Shown here one piece after another: positions 17,621 to 26,134 of a DNA stretch of 64,000 nt (the first letter of the stretch is position 1; every line of letters starts with the position of its first letter). Where the stretch lies: assembly GCF_019645835.1 (NCBI RefSeq), contig NZ_CP080998.1, positions 806,001 through 870,000 on the forward strand. Reading direction: 5' to 3'. A program made the translations under genes and the position numbers. This DNA is from Mycolicibacterium holsaticum DSM 44478 = JCM 12374 (lineage in GTDB: Bacteria; Actinomycetota; Actinomycetes; Mycobacteriales; Mycobacteriaceae). The notes beneath the pieces are model-generated. The model was given only the letters and a program-made list of their open reading frames with translations, made no database searches and was not told where the DNA came from.

Positions 17621-18805
17621 ATGCAGGCGCCAGAAAATCTTGGCGGCCGGTACGAACTGCGCAGCGTCCTGGGCCGGGGCGGGATGTCGGAAGTGCACGA
17701 CGGTTGGGACACCCGACTCGACCGGCCGGTCGCGATCAAGTTGCTGCACCCGGTGTTCCTCGCCGACCCGGTCAACCGCGCACGCTTCGACTGCGAGGCG
17801 CGGGCGGCCGCCGCGTTGAGCCATCCGCACATCGTGGCCGTGCACGACAGCGGTGAGCAGAACGGAACGCCCTACATCGTGATGGAGCGGCTGTCGGGGT
17901 ACACCCTCGCCGACATGATCGCTCGCGGACCGCTTCCGCAGCCGCAGGTGCAGTCGATCCTCGACGACGCGCTGTCGGCCCTGGCCGCGGCCCACGCCGC
18001 AGGGATCGTGCACCGCGACATCAAACCGGCCAACATCCTGTTCACCGATTCTGGCCACACCAAGGTCGCCGACTTCGGCATCGCGAAGAGCGCCGCCACA
18101 CCCGACACGATGACCGGCCAGATCATCGGCACGATGGCTTATCTCAGCCCGCAGCGCATCGCCGGGGCGCCCGCGACGGCGTGTGACGACCTCTACGCGC
18201 TCGGCGTGGTCGGCTACGAGGCGCTGACCGGCCGCCGGGCTTACCCTCAGGAGAACCTCGCCGAGCTGGCGCGCGCCGTCGCGGAGAGCACGCCGGTACC
18301 GGTCGGCGTGCTGCGCCCGGACGTGCAACCCGTGCTGGCCGCGGTCGTGGAGCGGGCGATGGCCCCGGACCCGGGATGGCGCTTCACCAGCGCGCAGGCG
18401 ATGCGCGCGGCCCTGGCGGGTCGGTTCGAACCGCCCGCACCCACGGGGCATCGGCCGCCGACCAAGGTGCTGGCCGCGCCGCTGCCCGCGCCGACGACCA
18501 TGGCAGTGCGCCCGCCCGCGCCCAGAAGCCGCACCCGCGTCCTGCTCGGGGTGGCCGCCGCTCTGGTCGCCGTGGTGATCGTCTTGGCGGCGATGATCGC
18601 CGAGTCGGCGTCGCGCCCGCCGCCGCCGACCCCGGCCAGCACCAGCACGACGGTGCCCACCACGCAGGCACCGTCGCTGCTGCCCCCGCCGCCGCCGCCG
18701 GCACCAGCGCCGGTCGAGCAGGGTCCGCCGGGGCACAGCCGCGAGAACGGGAAGGGGCCTAAGGAGCCAAAGAGGCCCAAGGGTCCGAAAGGGCCCAGGG
18801 GCTGA
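17621..18805 (+). CDS. Membrane Ser/Thr protein kinase (PknB-type, Hanks)
   Basis: 394 residues. The kinase domain spans about 9-265: glycine loop GRGGMSEV, VAIK lysine, catalytic HRDIKPANI, DFGIAK and GTMAYLSPQ. The activation loop has Thr residues (TPDTMTGQ) suitable for autophosphorylation. A Pro-rich linker is followed by one transmembrane helix (about 307-330, RVLLGVAAALVAVVIVLAAM). A short extracellular Pro/Lys/Gly-rich tail ends GPKGPKGPRG. There are no PASTA or sensor domains outside. The targets are unknown. No obvious one-to-one M. tuberculosis Pkn match was recognised. Confidence 0.9.
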   Translation: MQAPENLGGRYELRSVLGRGGMSEVHDGWDTRLDRPVAIKLLHPVFLADPVNRARFDCEARAAAALSHPHIVAVHDSGEQNGTPYIVMERLSGYTLADMIARGPLPQPQVQSILDDALSALAAAHAAGIVHRDIKPANILFTDSGHTKVADFGIAKSAATPDTMTGQIIGTMAYLSPQRIAGAPATACDDLYALGVVGYEALTGRRAYPQENLAELARAVAESTPVPVGVLRPDVQPVLAAVVERAMAPDPGWRFTSAQAMRAALAGRFEPPAPTGHRPPTKVLAAPLPAPTTMAVRPPAPRSRTRVLLGVAAALVAVVIVLAAMIAESASRPPPPTPASTSTTVPTTQAPSLLPPPPPPAPAPVEQGPPGHSRENGKGPKEPKRPKGPKGPRG

Positions 18806-18843
18806 CGGTGACGACGCCGGGGTGCCCGATCAGGCCTGAAAAG

Positions 18844-18916
18844 TGCCCCCACTAGGACTCGAACCTAGGACCTGCGGATTAAAAGTCCGTAGCTCTACCA
18901 ACTGAGCTATAGGGGC
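18844..18916 (-). tRNA. lysT: tRNA-Lys (anticodon TTT)
   Basis: A 73-nt cloverleaf with acceptor GCCCCTA/TGGGGGC, D-arm AGCTCAGTTGGTAGAGCT, anticodon loop CTTTTAA and T-arm GGTTCGAGTCC. CCA is not encoded. It is antisense to the other three tRNAs here. Confidence 0.97.
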
Positions 18917-18955
18917 GCGAGCAACAGGATACTGGTTACCCGACGGCCCTCTCGT

Positions 18956-18985
18956 TTGAGGATTGGGCTGCCGGTACCCTAAGCT
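18956..18985 (+). promoter_or_regulatory. Promoter for the tRNA-Glu/Asp/Phe cluster
   Basis: TTGAGG (18956-18961), an 18-bp spacer and TAAGCT (18980-18985), about 50 bases before the mature tRNA-Glu 5' end. Confidence 0.5.
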
Positions 18986-19037
18986 ATCGAGGCTCCCAAC
19001 GACATGGCGTTGTGAGTACCCCGGAGAGATTCGGCTG

Positions 19038-19110
19038 GCCCCCTTCGTCTAGCGGCCTAGGACGCCGCCCTTTCAAGGCGGTAGCGCGGGTTCGAATCCC
19101 GTAGGGGGTA
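19038..19110 (+). tRNA. gltT: tRNA-Glu (anticodon TTC)
   Basis: 73 nt with acceptor GCCCCCT/AGGGGGT, anticodon loop CTTTCAA and T-arm GGGTTCGAATCCC. It is first of three co-oriented tRNAs, as in other mycobacteria. Confidence 0.97.
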
Positions 19111-19146
19111 CACGCGACGTACGTACGATGGGAGTCGCAGTAGTAA

Positions 19147-19220
19147 GGCCCTGTGGCGCAGTTGGTTAGCGCGCCGCCCTGTCACGGCGGAGGTCGCGGG
19201 TTCGAGTCCCGTCAGGGTCG
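19147..19220 (+). tRNA. aspT: tRNA-Asp (anticodon GTC)
   Basis: 74 nt with acceptor GGCCCTG/CAGGGTC, anticodon loop CTGTCAC, T-arm GGGTTCGAGTCCC and discriminator G. Confidence 0.97.
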
Positions 19221-19264
19221 CCAGAACGGCGGGCACGTCGGTTTATCGACGACCGGTGCCATCC

Positions 19265-19338
19265 GGCCAGGTAGCTCAGTTGGTACGAGCGTCCGCCTGA
19301 AAAGCGGAAGGTCGCCGGTTCGATCCCGGCCCTGGCCA
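19265..19338 (+). tRNA. pheU: tRNA-Phe (anticodon GAA)
   Basis: 74 nt with acceptor GGCCAGG/CCTGGCC, anticodon loop CTGAAAA and T-arm CGGTTCGATCCCG. The genomic bases CCA follow directly at 19339-19341. Confidence 0.97.
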
Positions 19339-19351
19339 CCAGAATGAAAGC

Positions 19352-19936
19352 GTGACGACGGCCGATTTCCGCCAGCGATTGCTCGACGCCCTCGAAGAGT
19401 GCATCGCCGAAGAGGGCTACCCGAAGACCACCGTCGCCGACATCGTGCGACGGGCCAAGACCTCGCGGCGCACCTTCTACGAGCATTTCGAGAGCAGGGA
19501 CGCCTGCTTCATCGCGCTGCTCACAGACGCCAACGCCGACCAGGTATTCAAGATCGCCGCCGCGGTCGACGCCGAAGCGCCGTGGCGTACCCAGGTGCGC
19601 CAGGCCATCGAGGCCTGGATCGCCTCCGGCGAATCGCGAGCGGCGCTGATGCTCAGTTGGATTCGCGACGTACCCGCCCTCGGCAGCGCCGCGCGCGGAC
19701 TGCAACGCGAAGCGATGGAGAACTTCATCGCGATGGTGCACACCCTCGGCGACACCAATGAGTTCCGCGCCGCGGGCATCGGCCCGGTCTCACGCCAGCG
19801 CATCATCATGCTCTTGGGCGGACTGCGCGAACTGGTTGCCATCACGGTGGAGGAGGGCGGCCGCATGACCGATATCGCCGACGAGGCCGTCGAGGCCTCG
19901 ATCGCACTTCTCGCCCCAGCCCAGCCGACAGACTGA
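19352..19936 (+). CDS. TetR-family transcriptional regulator
   Basis: 194 residues from GTG 19352, 13 bases after tRNA-Phe and so possibly on the tRNA transcript. The HTH is KTTVADIVRRAKTSRRTFYEHFESRDACF. The C-terminal domain is TetR_C-like and unassigned. It is followed in the same orientation by an SDR gene, its plausible target. Confidence 0.88.
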   Translation: MTTADFRQRLLDALEECIAEEGYPKTTVADIVRRAKTSRRTFYEHFESRDACFIALLTDANADQVFKIAAAVDAEAPWRTQVRQAIEAWIASGESRAALMLSWIRDVPALGSAARGLQREAMENFIAMVHTLGDTNEFRAAGIGPVSRQRIIMLLGGLRELVAITVEEGGRMTDIADEAVEASIALLAPAQPTD

Positions 19937-20012
19937 CGCGGTCTGTGCCTTGTCAACTTCGGTACCAGGGCGTACCTTATCGCTACCTGGGGGACTGCAC
20001 GCGGAGGGCACA

Positions 20013-20858
20013 GTGAGCAAACAGCGGATCACGATCAGCGGTCGCACCGCGGTCATCACGGGCGCAGCGTCCGGGATCGGCCGCGCGCTGGCGCAACGCC
20101 TGTCCGCGCACGGCTGTCCGGTGGCCATCGCCGACATCGACGAGCACGGTCTGAAGGAGACCGAGGCGTCGTTGCGCGGGCCGACGCTGCTGCGGGTGCT
20201 CGACGTGCGGGATGCCGCCGCCCACCGTGACTTCGCCGATCAGGTTCGGCAATGGGCGCCGCAACCTATCGCGGCGGTGTTCAACAACGCCGGCGTCACG
20301 GTGGGGTCGACCGTGCTCGACGCGGTGCCCGAGGATGACCAGTGGCTCTGGGACATCAACTTCGGCGGCGTGGTCAACGGCACGCGGGCGTTCCTGCCGC
20401 TCCTCGTCGAGCAGGACGACGGGGTCATTGTCAACACGTCCAGCGTCTTCGGTCTGGTCGGCATGCCGGGCCAAAGCGCTTACTGTTCGGCGAAATTCGC
20501 GGTTCGCGGGTTCACCGAGTCGCTGCGCCAGGAGTTGCGGGGCACCGGGGTCAGCGCCGTCACCGTGCATCCGGGCGGCGTCGACACCAACATCGTGCGC
20601 AACGCCCGCTACCGCAAGGATCCCGATGGCCGGGGCCGCACCCAGGAAGAGATGGCGCAGGACTTCGCCGCGCACACCATGACCAAGCCCGACGAGGCGG
20701 CCGAGGTCATCCACCGCGGTGTGGAGGCAGGCAGGGCGCGGATTCTCATCGGGCCCGACGCCCGCATGTTCGATCTGCTCGGGCGGCTGGCGCCCACCCG
20801 CTACTACGACATACTCAAGCGCATCGAGTCCTACCAGCAGCGACGCACCGCCAAGTAG
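20013..20858 (+). CDS. Short-chain dehydrogenase/reductase
   Basis: 281 residues from GTG 20013, with GGAGG about 6 nt upstream. NAD(P)-binding TGAASGIGRA, NNAG, and the catalytic Ser (NTSSVFG) and YxxxK (YCSAK) are all present. This is a classical SDR with an intact active site. The substrate is not deducible. The C-terminal region is longer than in many 250-residue SDRs. It is convergent with the metallo-hydrolase gene, with only 3 bases between stops. Confidence 0.88.
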   Translation: MSKQRITISGRTAVITGAASGIGRALAQRLSAHGCPVAIADIDEHGLKETEASLRGPTLLRVLDVRDAAAHRDFADQVRQWAPQPIAAVFNNAGVTVGSTVLDAVPEDDQWLWDINFGGVVNGTRAFLPLLVEQDDGVIVNTSSVFGLVGMPGQSAYCSAKFAVRGFTESLRQELRGTGVSAVTVHPGGVDTNIVRNARYRKDPDGRGRTQEEMAQDFAAHTMTKPDEAAEVIHRGVEAGRARILIGPDARMFDLLGRLAPTRYYDILKRIESYQQRRTAK

Positions 20859-20861
20859 GGA

Positions 20862-21653
20862 TCAGCGGGCCGTGGCCCGCGCGTGCTCGAACTGCGCGGG
20901 ATCGTGCGCGCACACCAGCAGCAAATCCGGTTCGTTGCGACGGTAGAGTTCGGCCAAACGTGAATGGTTGTCCCGCAACCGCTTTCGATCGTAGGCCACC
21001 GCCTTCTCGAAGGTCATCAGCGCCCGCGGTCCTCGTGTGCTGCCGTCGACAGAGCCGCGGTGGAAGAACGCGTCACCGCAGTGCAGCAGCCAGCGGTTAC
21101 CGGCGTCCACGGCGACGCAGGTGTGACCGCGGGTGTGTCCGGGCATCGAGACCAGCACGATGCCCGGTGAGATATCGGTCAGCGGTTTGGCCGCGGCGAA
21201 TCCACGCCAGGCCTCGCCGTCGGGCTCGTGTTCCACGATCGTGGCGCCGTGGCTCCATTGCACCGGCCGAAAACGCATCCGCTCGGTGCGCGAGGGCCGG
21301 TGCATCGCCCCGAGCGCTTCGGCTGCGGTGCAATGGATCGCGGCGTCCGGGAAATCGGAGATACCACCGATATGGTCGATGTCGAAGTGGGTCAAGACGA
21401 TGTGGCGCACGTCGTCGCGGGCGAACCCCAGTCGTTCAACCTGGCGCACGGCGCTTTCCGCGCGGTCGAACACCGGCCGGATGAGATGGCGTACCGGCCC
21501 GATGCGGCGAACCGGATCGTCGCAGTCGGCCAGCCCGTAACCCGCGTCGACGAGCACCAGCCCGTTGTCGGTCTCCACCAGCAGCACATGACACACCAAT
21601 TCCGGTGTGCCGAGCGGATGCATGGTCCCGCAGTTGAGGTGATGAACTTTCAC
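20862..21653 (-). CDS. Metallo-beta-lactamase-fold hydrolase (lactonase-like)
   Basis: 263 residues. The zinc motif HFDIDHIGG fits HxDxDH, with later ligand His in MPGHTRGHT, an Asp in CGDAFFH and a terminal His in CAHDPAQF. The N-terminus [20 protein letters not shown] resembles the acyl-homoserine lactonase branch of the superfamily. Lactone or ester hydrolysis is likely, but the substrate is unknown. GTG 21653 overlaps the stop of the SnoaL-like gene (GTGA), so the two form an operon. Confidence 0.85.
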   Translation of the reverse strand: MKVHHLNCGTMHPLGTPELVCHVLLVETDNGLVLVDAGYGLADCDDPVRRIGPVRHLIRPVFDRAESAVRQVERLGFARDDVRHIVLTHFDIDHIGGISDFPDAAIHCTAAEALGAMHRPSRTERMRFRPVQWSHGATIVEHEPDGEAWRGFAAAKPLTDISPGIVLVSMPGHTRGHTCVAVDAGNRWLLHCGDAFFHRGSVDGSTRGPRALMTFEKAVAYDRKRLRDNHSRLAELYRRNEPDLLLVCAHDPAQFEHARATAR

Positions 21654-22102
21654 AGTTCGCCCGTGCCGACCAGGGAGAGCAGCTCGCCGCGTCCGATCTG
21701 GGTGACCAGGCTGGCAGAGTCGAAGTAGATGCGCTCGTTGACGATACGGTCACCGTCGAAAAAGAAGACCGCCGCGATCGGCACGCGGAACGCCTTACCG
21801 GTCGGCGGCAGTCCGTAGAACTCGCCGAGATTGGTTCCCAGCAGGTCGAACTCGACGATCACGGCGTCGTCGGCGACGTGGTAGCGCACGTTGTCGTGGC
21901 GCTGGTCGGGAAACGCGGTGCGGGTGGTCCGGTAGTAGCCCATGACCTCGTCGTCGCCGTCGAAAACCTGTCCGGTGGCCATGATTTCGTAATGCGGATG
22001 GCCCTTGAAGGTCGCCAGGGTCCGGTCGAACTCCTTGCTCACCTCGGTGTCCATGTGCTCGCGGATCACCTCGAGGCGACGCTGGCGCAGGTTGTCGGTC
22101 AT
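21650..22102 (-). CDS. SnoaL-like NTF2-fold protein
   Basis: 150 residues of the ester-cyclase/SnoaL polyketide-cyclase type. Pattern: predicted dimer-fold helices at the N-terminus, then [34 protein letters not shown] and [19 protein letters not shown]. Such proteins isomerise or cyclise small substrates or merely bind them. It is the first gene of a two-gene operon with the lactonase-like hydrolase. Confidence 0.85.
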   Translation of the reverse strand: MTDNLRQRRLEVIREHMDTEVSKEFDRTLATFKGHPHYEIMATGQVFDGDDEVMGYYRTTRTAFPDQRHDNVRYHVADDAVIVEFDLLGTNLGEFYGLPPTGKAFRVPIAAVFFFDGDRIVNERIYFDSASLVTQIGRGELLSLVGTGEL

Positions 22103-22129
22103 GTTCGCACTGTACGACCGGCGCGGCGC

Positions 22130-22618
22130 TCAGGCAGGCGACTTGAGCTCCGCGGCCGCCAGCTGATGGCGGCGCTGGCGTTCCATCGTGGCGAAGTAGA
22201 AGGCGTAGGCAAAGACGCAGCTGGTGAACAGGCTCGAGACGAAGTACAGCCATGGATGACGGATCCCGCGCCGCCGCCCGTCGATGATCGTGAACAGCGG
22301 TAGCAGGATCACGTTGATGATCGTGTAGTCCGCGCTCGCCGAACTGGCCGCCGGGTTGGTGTAGCCCAGGGCGATGAACTCCTGCCAGCTGCCAGGGCCC
22401 CAGATGGGATTCGACGACGCCGTCGCATACTCGTTGACGAACTGGATGTTGTGGTACCAGAGCAACGGAATCGACGCGAGGCCCACTGCCCAGAAGACGA
22501 TTTCGATTGCGGAGAACCGCGGTCCGACGGGGGGCCGACTGAAGATCTTGGGGTTGGCCGCGATGGTGAACCAGACGACCGCCACCCCGAGCACGGCGTG
22601 CACAAGAAGGGAAACCAT
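22130..22618 (-). CDS. DUF2834-like four-helix membrane protein
   Basis: 162 residues from ATG 22618 (MVSLLVHAVLGVAVVWFTIA). There are four hydrophobic segments at about 3-21, 41-59, 98-116 and 128-146, with a polar loop NIQFVNEYATASSNPIWGPG. No catalytic motif was seen. A 20-bp palindrome lies 30 bases upstream and is shared with the divergent TetR gene, so the two are co-regulated. Function is unknown. Confidence 0.8.
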   Translation of the reverse strand: MVSLLVHAVLGVAVVWFTIAANPKIFSRPPVGPRFSAIEIVFWAVGLASIPLLWYHNIQFVNEYATASSNPIWGPGSWQEFIALGYTNPAASSASADYTIINVILLPLFTIIDGRRRGIRHPWLYFVSSLFTSCVFAYAFYFATMERQRRHQLAAAELKSPA

Positions 22619-22647
22619 GCCGGGGAGTCTCTCACCAAATCCCGAAG

Positions 22648-22667
22648 TTTTGTCAATATTGACATAA
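22648..22667. promoter_or_regulatory. 20-bp palindromic operator, site 1
   Basis: TTTTGTCAATATTGACATAA is symmetric except for one base and covers overlapping, divergent TTGACA hexamers. On the plus strand TTGACA (22659-22664) is followed 15 bp later by TAGCTT (22680-22685), 6 nt before the TetR ATG, giving a leaderless autoregulated promoter. The mirror hexamer faces the DUF2834 gene. Confidence 0.8.
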
Positions 22668-22691
22668 GTCCGGCTGGGGTAGCTTACCCAG

Positions 22692-23306
22692 ATGGCCCGG
22701 GCTGCCCAGACCGCGCGCAGTGAGCGCACCCGCGAAGCGCTGCGGAAGGCCGCCCTGGTGCGGTTCCTCGCCCAAGGCGTCGAGGACACCTCCGCCGAGC
22801 AGATCGCCGAGGATGCCGGGGTGTCGCTGCGGACCTTCTACCGCCACTTCGCCTCCAAGCACGAGCTGCTGTTCGCCGACTATGACGCAGGGCTGCAGTG
22901 GTTTCGGGCCGCGCTGGCGGCACGCTCGCCCGATGAGCCGCTCATCGAATCCGTGCTCGCCGCGATCATGGCGTCGCCCTACGACGACTGGGCGGTGGTG
23001 CGCACGGCGGCGTTGCGTGCCCAAGAGCTCGACTCCGGACGCATCGTGCGGCACATGCGCCAGGTCGAGGCCGAGTTCGCCGACGCCATCGAGGAGCACC
23101 TCACCCGCGACGATGCGCCCGCCCCCGGCACCGACCAGCGCATGCACATCACCGTCACCGCCCGGTGTATCGCGGCCGCGGTGTTCGGGGCGATGGAGGT
23201 CTGGATGCTCGGCTACTCCGGCAGCGAGAACTCGCTGCCTGAGCTCGCGCGGCTGTGCCGGGAGGCGCTGGAAACGCTGTGGTCGGGCATCGGCGACACC
23301 CTCTGA
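22692..23306 (+). CDS. TetR-family regulator flanked by twin operators
   Basis: 204 residues. The HTH EQIAEDAGVSLRTFYRHFASKHELL is near the N-terminus, and the C-terminal domain spans about 80-200. ATG 22692 is 6 nt after a TAGCTT -10 (leaderless). Identical operators stand before it (22648-22667) and after its stop (23314-23333), so it is expected to repress itself, the divergent DUF2834 membrane protein and the downstream flavoprotein. The ligand is unknown. Confidence 0.9.
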   Translation: MARAAQTARSERTREALRKAALVRFLAQGVEDTSAEQIAEDAGVSLRTFYRHFASKHELLFADYDAGLQWFRAALAARSPDEPLIESVLAAIMASPYDDWAVVRTAALRAQELDSGRIVRHMRQVEAEFADAIEEHLTRDDAPAPGTDQRMHITVTARCIAAAVFGAMEVWMLGYSGSENSLPELARLCREALETLWSGIGDTL

Positions 23307-23313
23307 TCCAAAG

Positions 23314-23333
23314 TTTTGTCAATATTGACAAAA
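23314..23333. promoter_or_regulatory. 20-bp palindromic operator, site 2
   Basis: TTTTGTCAATATTGACAAAA is a perfect palindrome and differs from site 1 at one base. It lies 7 bases after the TetR stop and 27 before the flavoprotein ATG, with TTGACA as the -35. Confidence 0.82.
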
Positions 23334-23360
23334 CCCAGGCGGGCGTGCCAGCCTCAGCCA

Positions 23361-24923
23361 ATGACGGACTTCGACGCAATTGTCATCGGCGCAGGTCACA
23401 ACGGGTTGACGGCGGCAACACTGATGCAGAAGGCGGGCCGACGCACGCTGTGCCTGGATGCCAAGCTCTATGCCGGCGGGATGGCATCCACCGTCGAGTT
23501 GTTCGACGGGTTTTCCTTCGAGATCGCCGGCTCGGTGCAGATCCCGACCTCAGCCACGGTGAGCCGGCAACTGGGCCTGGACGAACTGCCGACCGTCGAC
23601 CTCGATGTCATGTCGGTGTCGCTGCGCGGCGTCGGCGACGAACCGTTGGTCTACTACACCGACCCGATGAAGCTGATGACGCACATCAACGAGGTGCACG
23701 GCGCGGAAGCCGTCAATGGGATGGCCGGGCTGATGGCCTGGTGCCAGGCGCCGACGCGGGCGTTGGGCCGCTTCGACGCCGGCCAGCCGCCCAAGACGCT
23801 GGACGAAATGTACGCCTGTGCCACAAACGAATTCGAGCGATCGAGCATCACCGACCTGCTGTTCGCGTCGGTCACCGACGTGGTGGACCGCTACCTGCCC
23901 GACCGGGAGAAGCACGGCGCGTTGCGCGGCATGCTGTCGTTGTTGGCGTGCAACACCACCTACCGCGGACCTGCGACCCCCGGCACCGCCGCCGCGCTGG
24001 CGTACGGCTTCGCCGTGCCCGACGAGAACGCGCTGCTCGTGAAAAAGGTGCGCGGCGGCATCGGTGCGCTCACCCAGCATCTGTGCGACGTCTTCACCTC
24101 CGACGGCGGCGACTTGCGGTTGCGCAGCAAGGTCGAGGAGATCACCGTCGTCGACGGCCGGGTGCGCGGCGTGCGTCTTGAGGACGGCACGACCTTCACC
24201 GCGGCCGTCGTCGTGTCGGCCATCGCACCGGACTTCACCATCACCGAGATGATCGCGCCCGCGGCGGTTCCCGACGATGTGCGCCAACGGTTCTCCCGCG
24301 TCGACCACCGCGGCAGCTACCTGCAGATGCACTTCGCACTCGACGGCGTCCCGGAGTTCGCGGCGCCCTACGAACTGCTCAACGACCCGGCGATGCAGTC
24401 GAACATCGGCATCTTCAGCACGCCGGAGGAGTTGCAGCAGCAGTGGGAGGATTGCCGCCGCGGCATCGTGCCCGCCGACCCCTCCATCGCGCTGCAGATC
24501 CCGTCGGTCAACGACCCGGCACTGGCTCCCGAGGGTAAACACGCCGCCTCAGCGTTCTCGCTGTGGTTTCCCGTCGAGGACAGCCAGTCCAGCTATGGCG
24601 ACATGAAGGTGGAGATGGGCCGGCGCGTCATCGAGAAGGTCACCCGGTTGGCTCCGAACTTCGAAGACCTGATCATCCGGCACACCACCTTCACCCCCAA
24701 GCACATGGGCACGATGTTCGGTGCTCCCGGCGGCGACTACTGTCACGGGCTGATCCACCCCGATCAGATGGGTCCCAACCGGCCCGGCCCGAAAGGCTAT
24801 GTGGACCAACCGATTCCCATCGACGGGCTTTACCTGGGCAGCGCCGGATGCCACGGCGGGCCCGGTATCACGTTCATTCCCGGCTACAACGCGGCCCAGG
24901 CGGCGCTGGCCGACGCGGGCTGA
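23361..24923 (+). CDS. FAD-dependent oxidoreductase, phytoene-desaturase-like
   Basis: 520 residues. The N-terminal dinucleotide-binding motif is IVIGAGHNGLTAATLMQKAG, and the C-terminal FAD motif is GLYLGSAGCHGGPGITFIPG. This is the amine-oxidase/CrtI fold of the PYROXD2-like branch. A carotenoid or lipid substrate is possible, but no carotenoid genes adjoin. The start ATG 23361 is 27 bases after operator site 2, so it is under the adjacent TetR regulator. The following epimerase gene lies 53 bases downstream. Confidence 0.87.
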   Translation: MTDFDAIVIGAGHNGLTAATLMQKAGRRTLCLDAKLYAGGMASTVELFDGFSFEIAGSVQIPTSATVSRQLGLDELPTVDLDVMSVSLRGVGDEPLVYYTDPMKLMTHINEVHGAEAVNGMAGLMAWCQAPTRALGRFDAGQPPKTLDEMYACATNEFERSSITDLLFASVTDVVDRYLPDREKHGALRGMLSLLACNTTYRGPATPGTAAALAYGFAVPDENALLVKKVRGGIGALTQHLCDVFTSDGGDLRLRSKVEEITVVDGRVRGVRLEDGTTFTAAVVVSAIAPDFTITEMIAPAAVPDDVRQRFSRVDHRGSYLQMHFALDGVPEFAAPYELLNDPAMQSNIGIFSTPEELQQQWEDCRRGIVPADPSIALQIPSVNDPALAPEGKHAASAFSLWFPVEDSQSSYGDMKVEMGRRVIEKVTRLAPNFEDLIIRHTTFTPKHMGTMFGAPGGDYCHGLIHPDQMGPNRPGPKGYVDQPIPIDGLYLGSAGCHGGPGITFIPGYNAAQAALADAG

Positions 24924-24976
24924 CCCGCGCGGCGGCGGCCGTTTCGGATTCGCCCCGGCGGGGAACGCCTTCCGGC

Positions 24977-25957
24977 ATGGCGCTGACGGTGGCCGTCACC
25001 GGACCGACGGGGGACATCGGGCTCTCGGCGGTCGAGGCGCTGGAAGCCCACCCCGATGTCGAGCGGATCGTCGGGATGGCGCGGCGCCCGTTCGACCCCG
25101 CGGCACACGGCTGGACCAAGACCCGCTATCAGCAGGGCGACATCCTGGACCGCGGCGCCGTCGACGCGCTGGTCGCAGACGCCGACGTCGTCATCCACCT
25201 GGCGTTCATCATCATGGGCTCGCGGTCACAGAGTGCCCAGGTCAACATCGAGGGCACCCGCAACGTGTTCGAGGCCACCATCGCGGCGCAGCGGCCGCGA
25301 CGGCTGGTGTACACCTCGTCGGTCGCCGCCTACGGCTATCACTCCGACAACCCGGTCCCCATCACCGAGGACGTACCGCCGCGCGGTTCGCCCGAGCATT
25401 ACTACTCCGAGCAGAAGGCCGCGTGCGAAGCCCTGCTGGCCGAGGTCACCGCCGGATCCGATCTCGAGGTCTATGTGCTCAGGCCCTGCATCGTCGCGGG
25501 CCCGAAGGCCCCCGCGCTGGCCGAGGCGATGCCGTGGAACCAGTTACCCGGCCCGGTCAAACGGATCTCGCAGGCGCTGCCGTTGCTGAAGCCGCCATTT
25601 CCCGACCCGGGAACACCCTTGCAGCTGGTTCACCACGACGATGTCGCGAGCGCAATCGCGCTGGCCGCCACCACCTCTGCGCCGCCGGGCGCCTACAACA
25701 TCGCAGGCGACGGGGTGTTGTCCGTCTCGCAGATGGCCGCAGCGCTGGGCGCCCGGCCGGTGCGGGTGCCCCACGTCGCCGCGTCGACGGCGTCGGGGGT
25801 GATCGCCCGGTTGCCGTTCGTGCCGTCTGCGCTGGAGTGGCTGCACGTCGGCCGTACGTCGGTGGTGATGGACACCTCCAAGGCGAAATCCCAGCTGGGC
25901 TGGACGCCCAAACACACTGCCGCCGAAACATTGTCGGCGCTGTCGGCCTCGCTCTAG
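24977..25957 (+). CDS. NAD-dependent epimerase/dehydratase (extended SDR)
   Basis: 326 residues. The nucleotide-binding motif VTGPTGDIGLSAVEAL replaces the usual GxxGxxG with GPTGDIG. The active site has SSVAAYG and YYSEQKAACE (YxxxK as YSEQK). Extended SDRs of this type are often sugar or steroid-like 3-beta-hydroxy oxidoreductases; the substrate is not assignable. It is co-oriented with the flavoprotein and possibly in its regulon. The TAG stop shares CTAG with the opposing small gene. Confidence 0.85.
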   Translation: MALTVAVTGPTGDIGLSAVEALEAHPDVERIVGMARRPFDPAAHGWTKTRYQQGDILDRGAVDALVADADVVIHLAFIIMGSRSQSAQVNIEGTRNVFEATIAAQRPRRLVYTSSVAAYGYHSDNPVPITEDVPPRGSPEHYYSEQKAACEALLAEVTAGSDLEVYVLRPCIVAGPKAPALAEAMPWNQLPGPVKRISQALPLLKPPFPDPGTPLQLVHHDDVASAIALAATTSAPPGAYNIAGDGVLSVSQMAAALGARPVRVPHVAASTASGVIARLPFVPSALEWLHVGRTSVVMDTSKAKSQLGWTPKHTAAETLSALSASL

Positions 25958-26115
25958 CTCTCGGTGTCCTCGGCGGGCCCGCTGGGGGTGGCGCCGCCTT
26001 CATCGGACCAGTCGGACCGATCCTCAGAACCCTTCGCGGGATCGCTGAGCACGTCGTCGTCGGCGTCCGCCGGGCCCTTGTTGGATTCCACGGTGTCGGG
26101 GCTGTCCTTCTTCAT
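25954..26115 (-). CDS. Small acidic 53-residue protein
   Basis: ATG 26115 reads MKKDSPDTVESNKGPADADD and then DDVLSDPAKGSEDRSDWSDE, ending EDTES. It is very acidic, Pro/Ser/Gly-rich and predicted disordered. It is conserved-looking rather than a shadow: low-complexity acidic composition is maintained in this frame only. The stop overlaps the epimerase stop within CTAG. Function is unknown; similar short acidic proteins are annotated as hypothetical in mycobacteria. Confidence 0.55.
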   Translation of the reverse strand: MKKDSPDTVESNKGPADADDDVLSDPAKGSEDRSDWSDEGGATPSGPAEDTES

Positions 26116-26134
26116 GCCCGCGGAGTACCCAAAG

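Noticed and set aside
25954..26115. Pup homologue
   Set aside because: It is acidic and small but does not end in a GG[EQ] tail; it ends EDTES.
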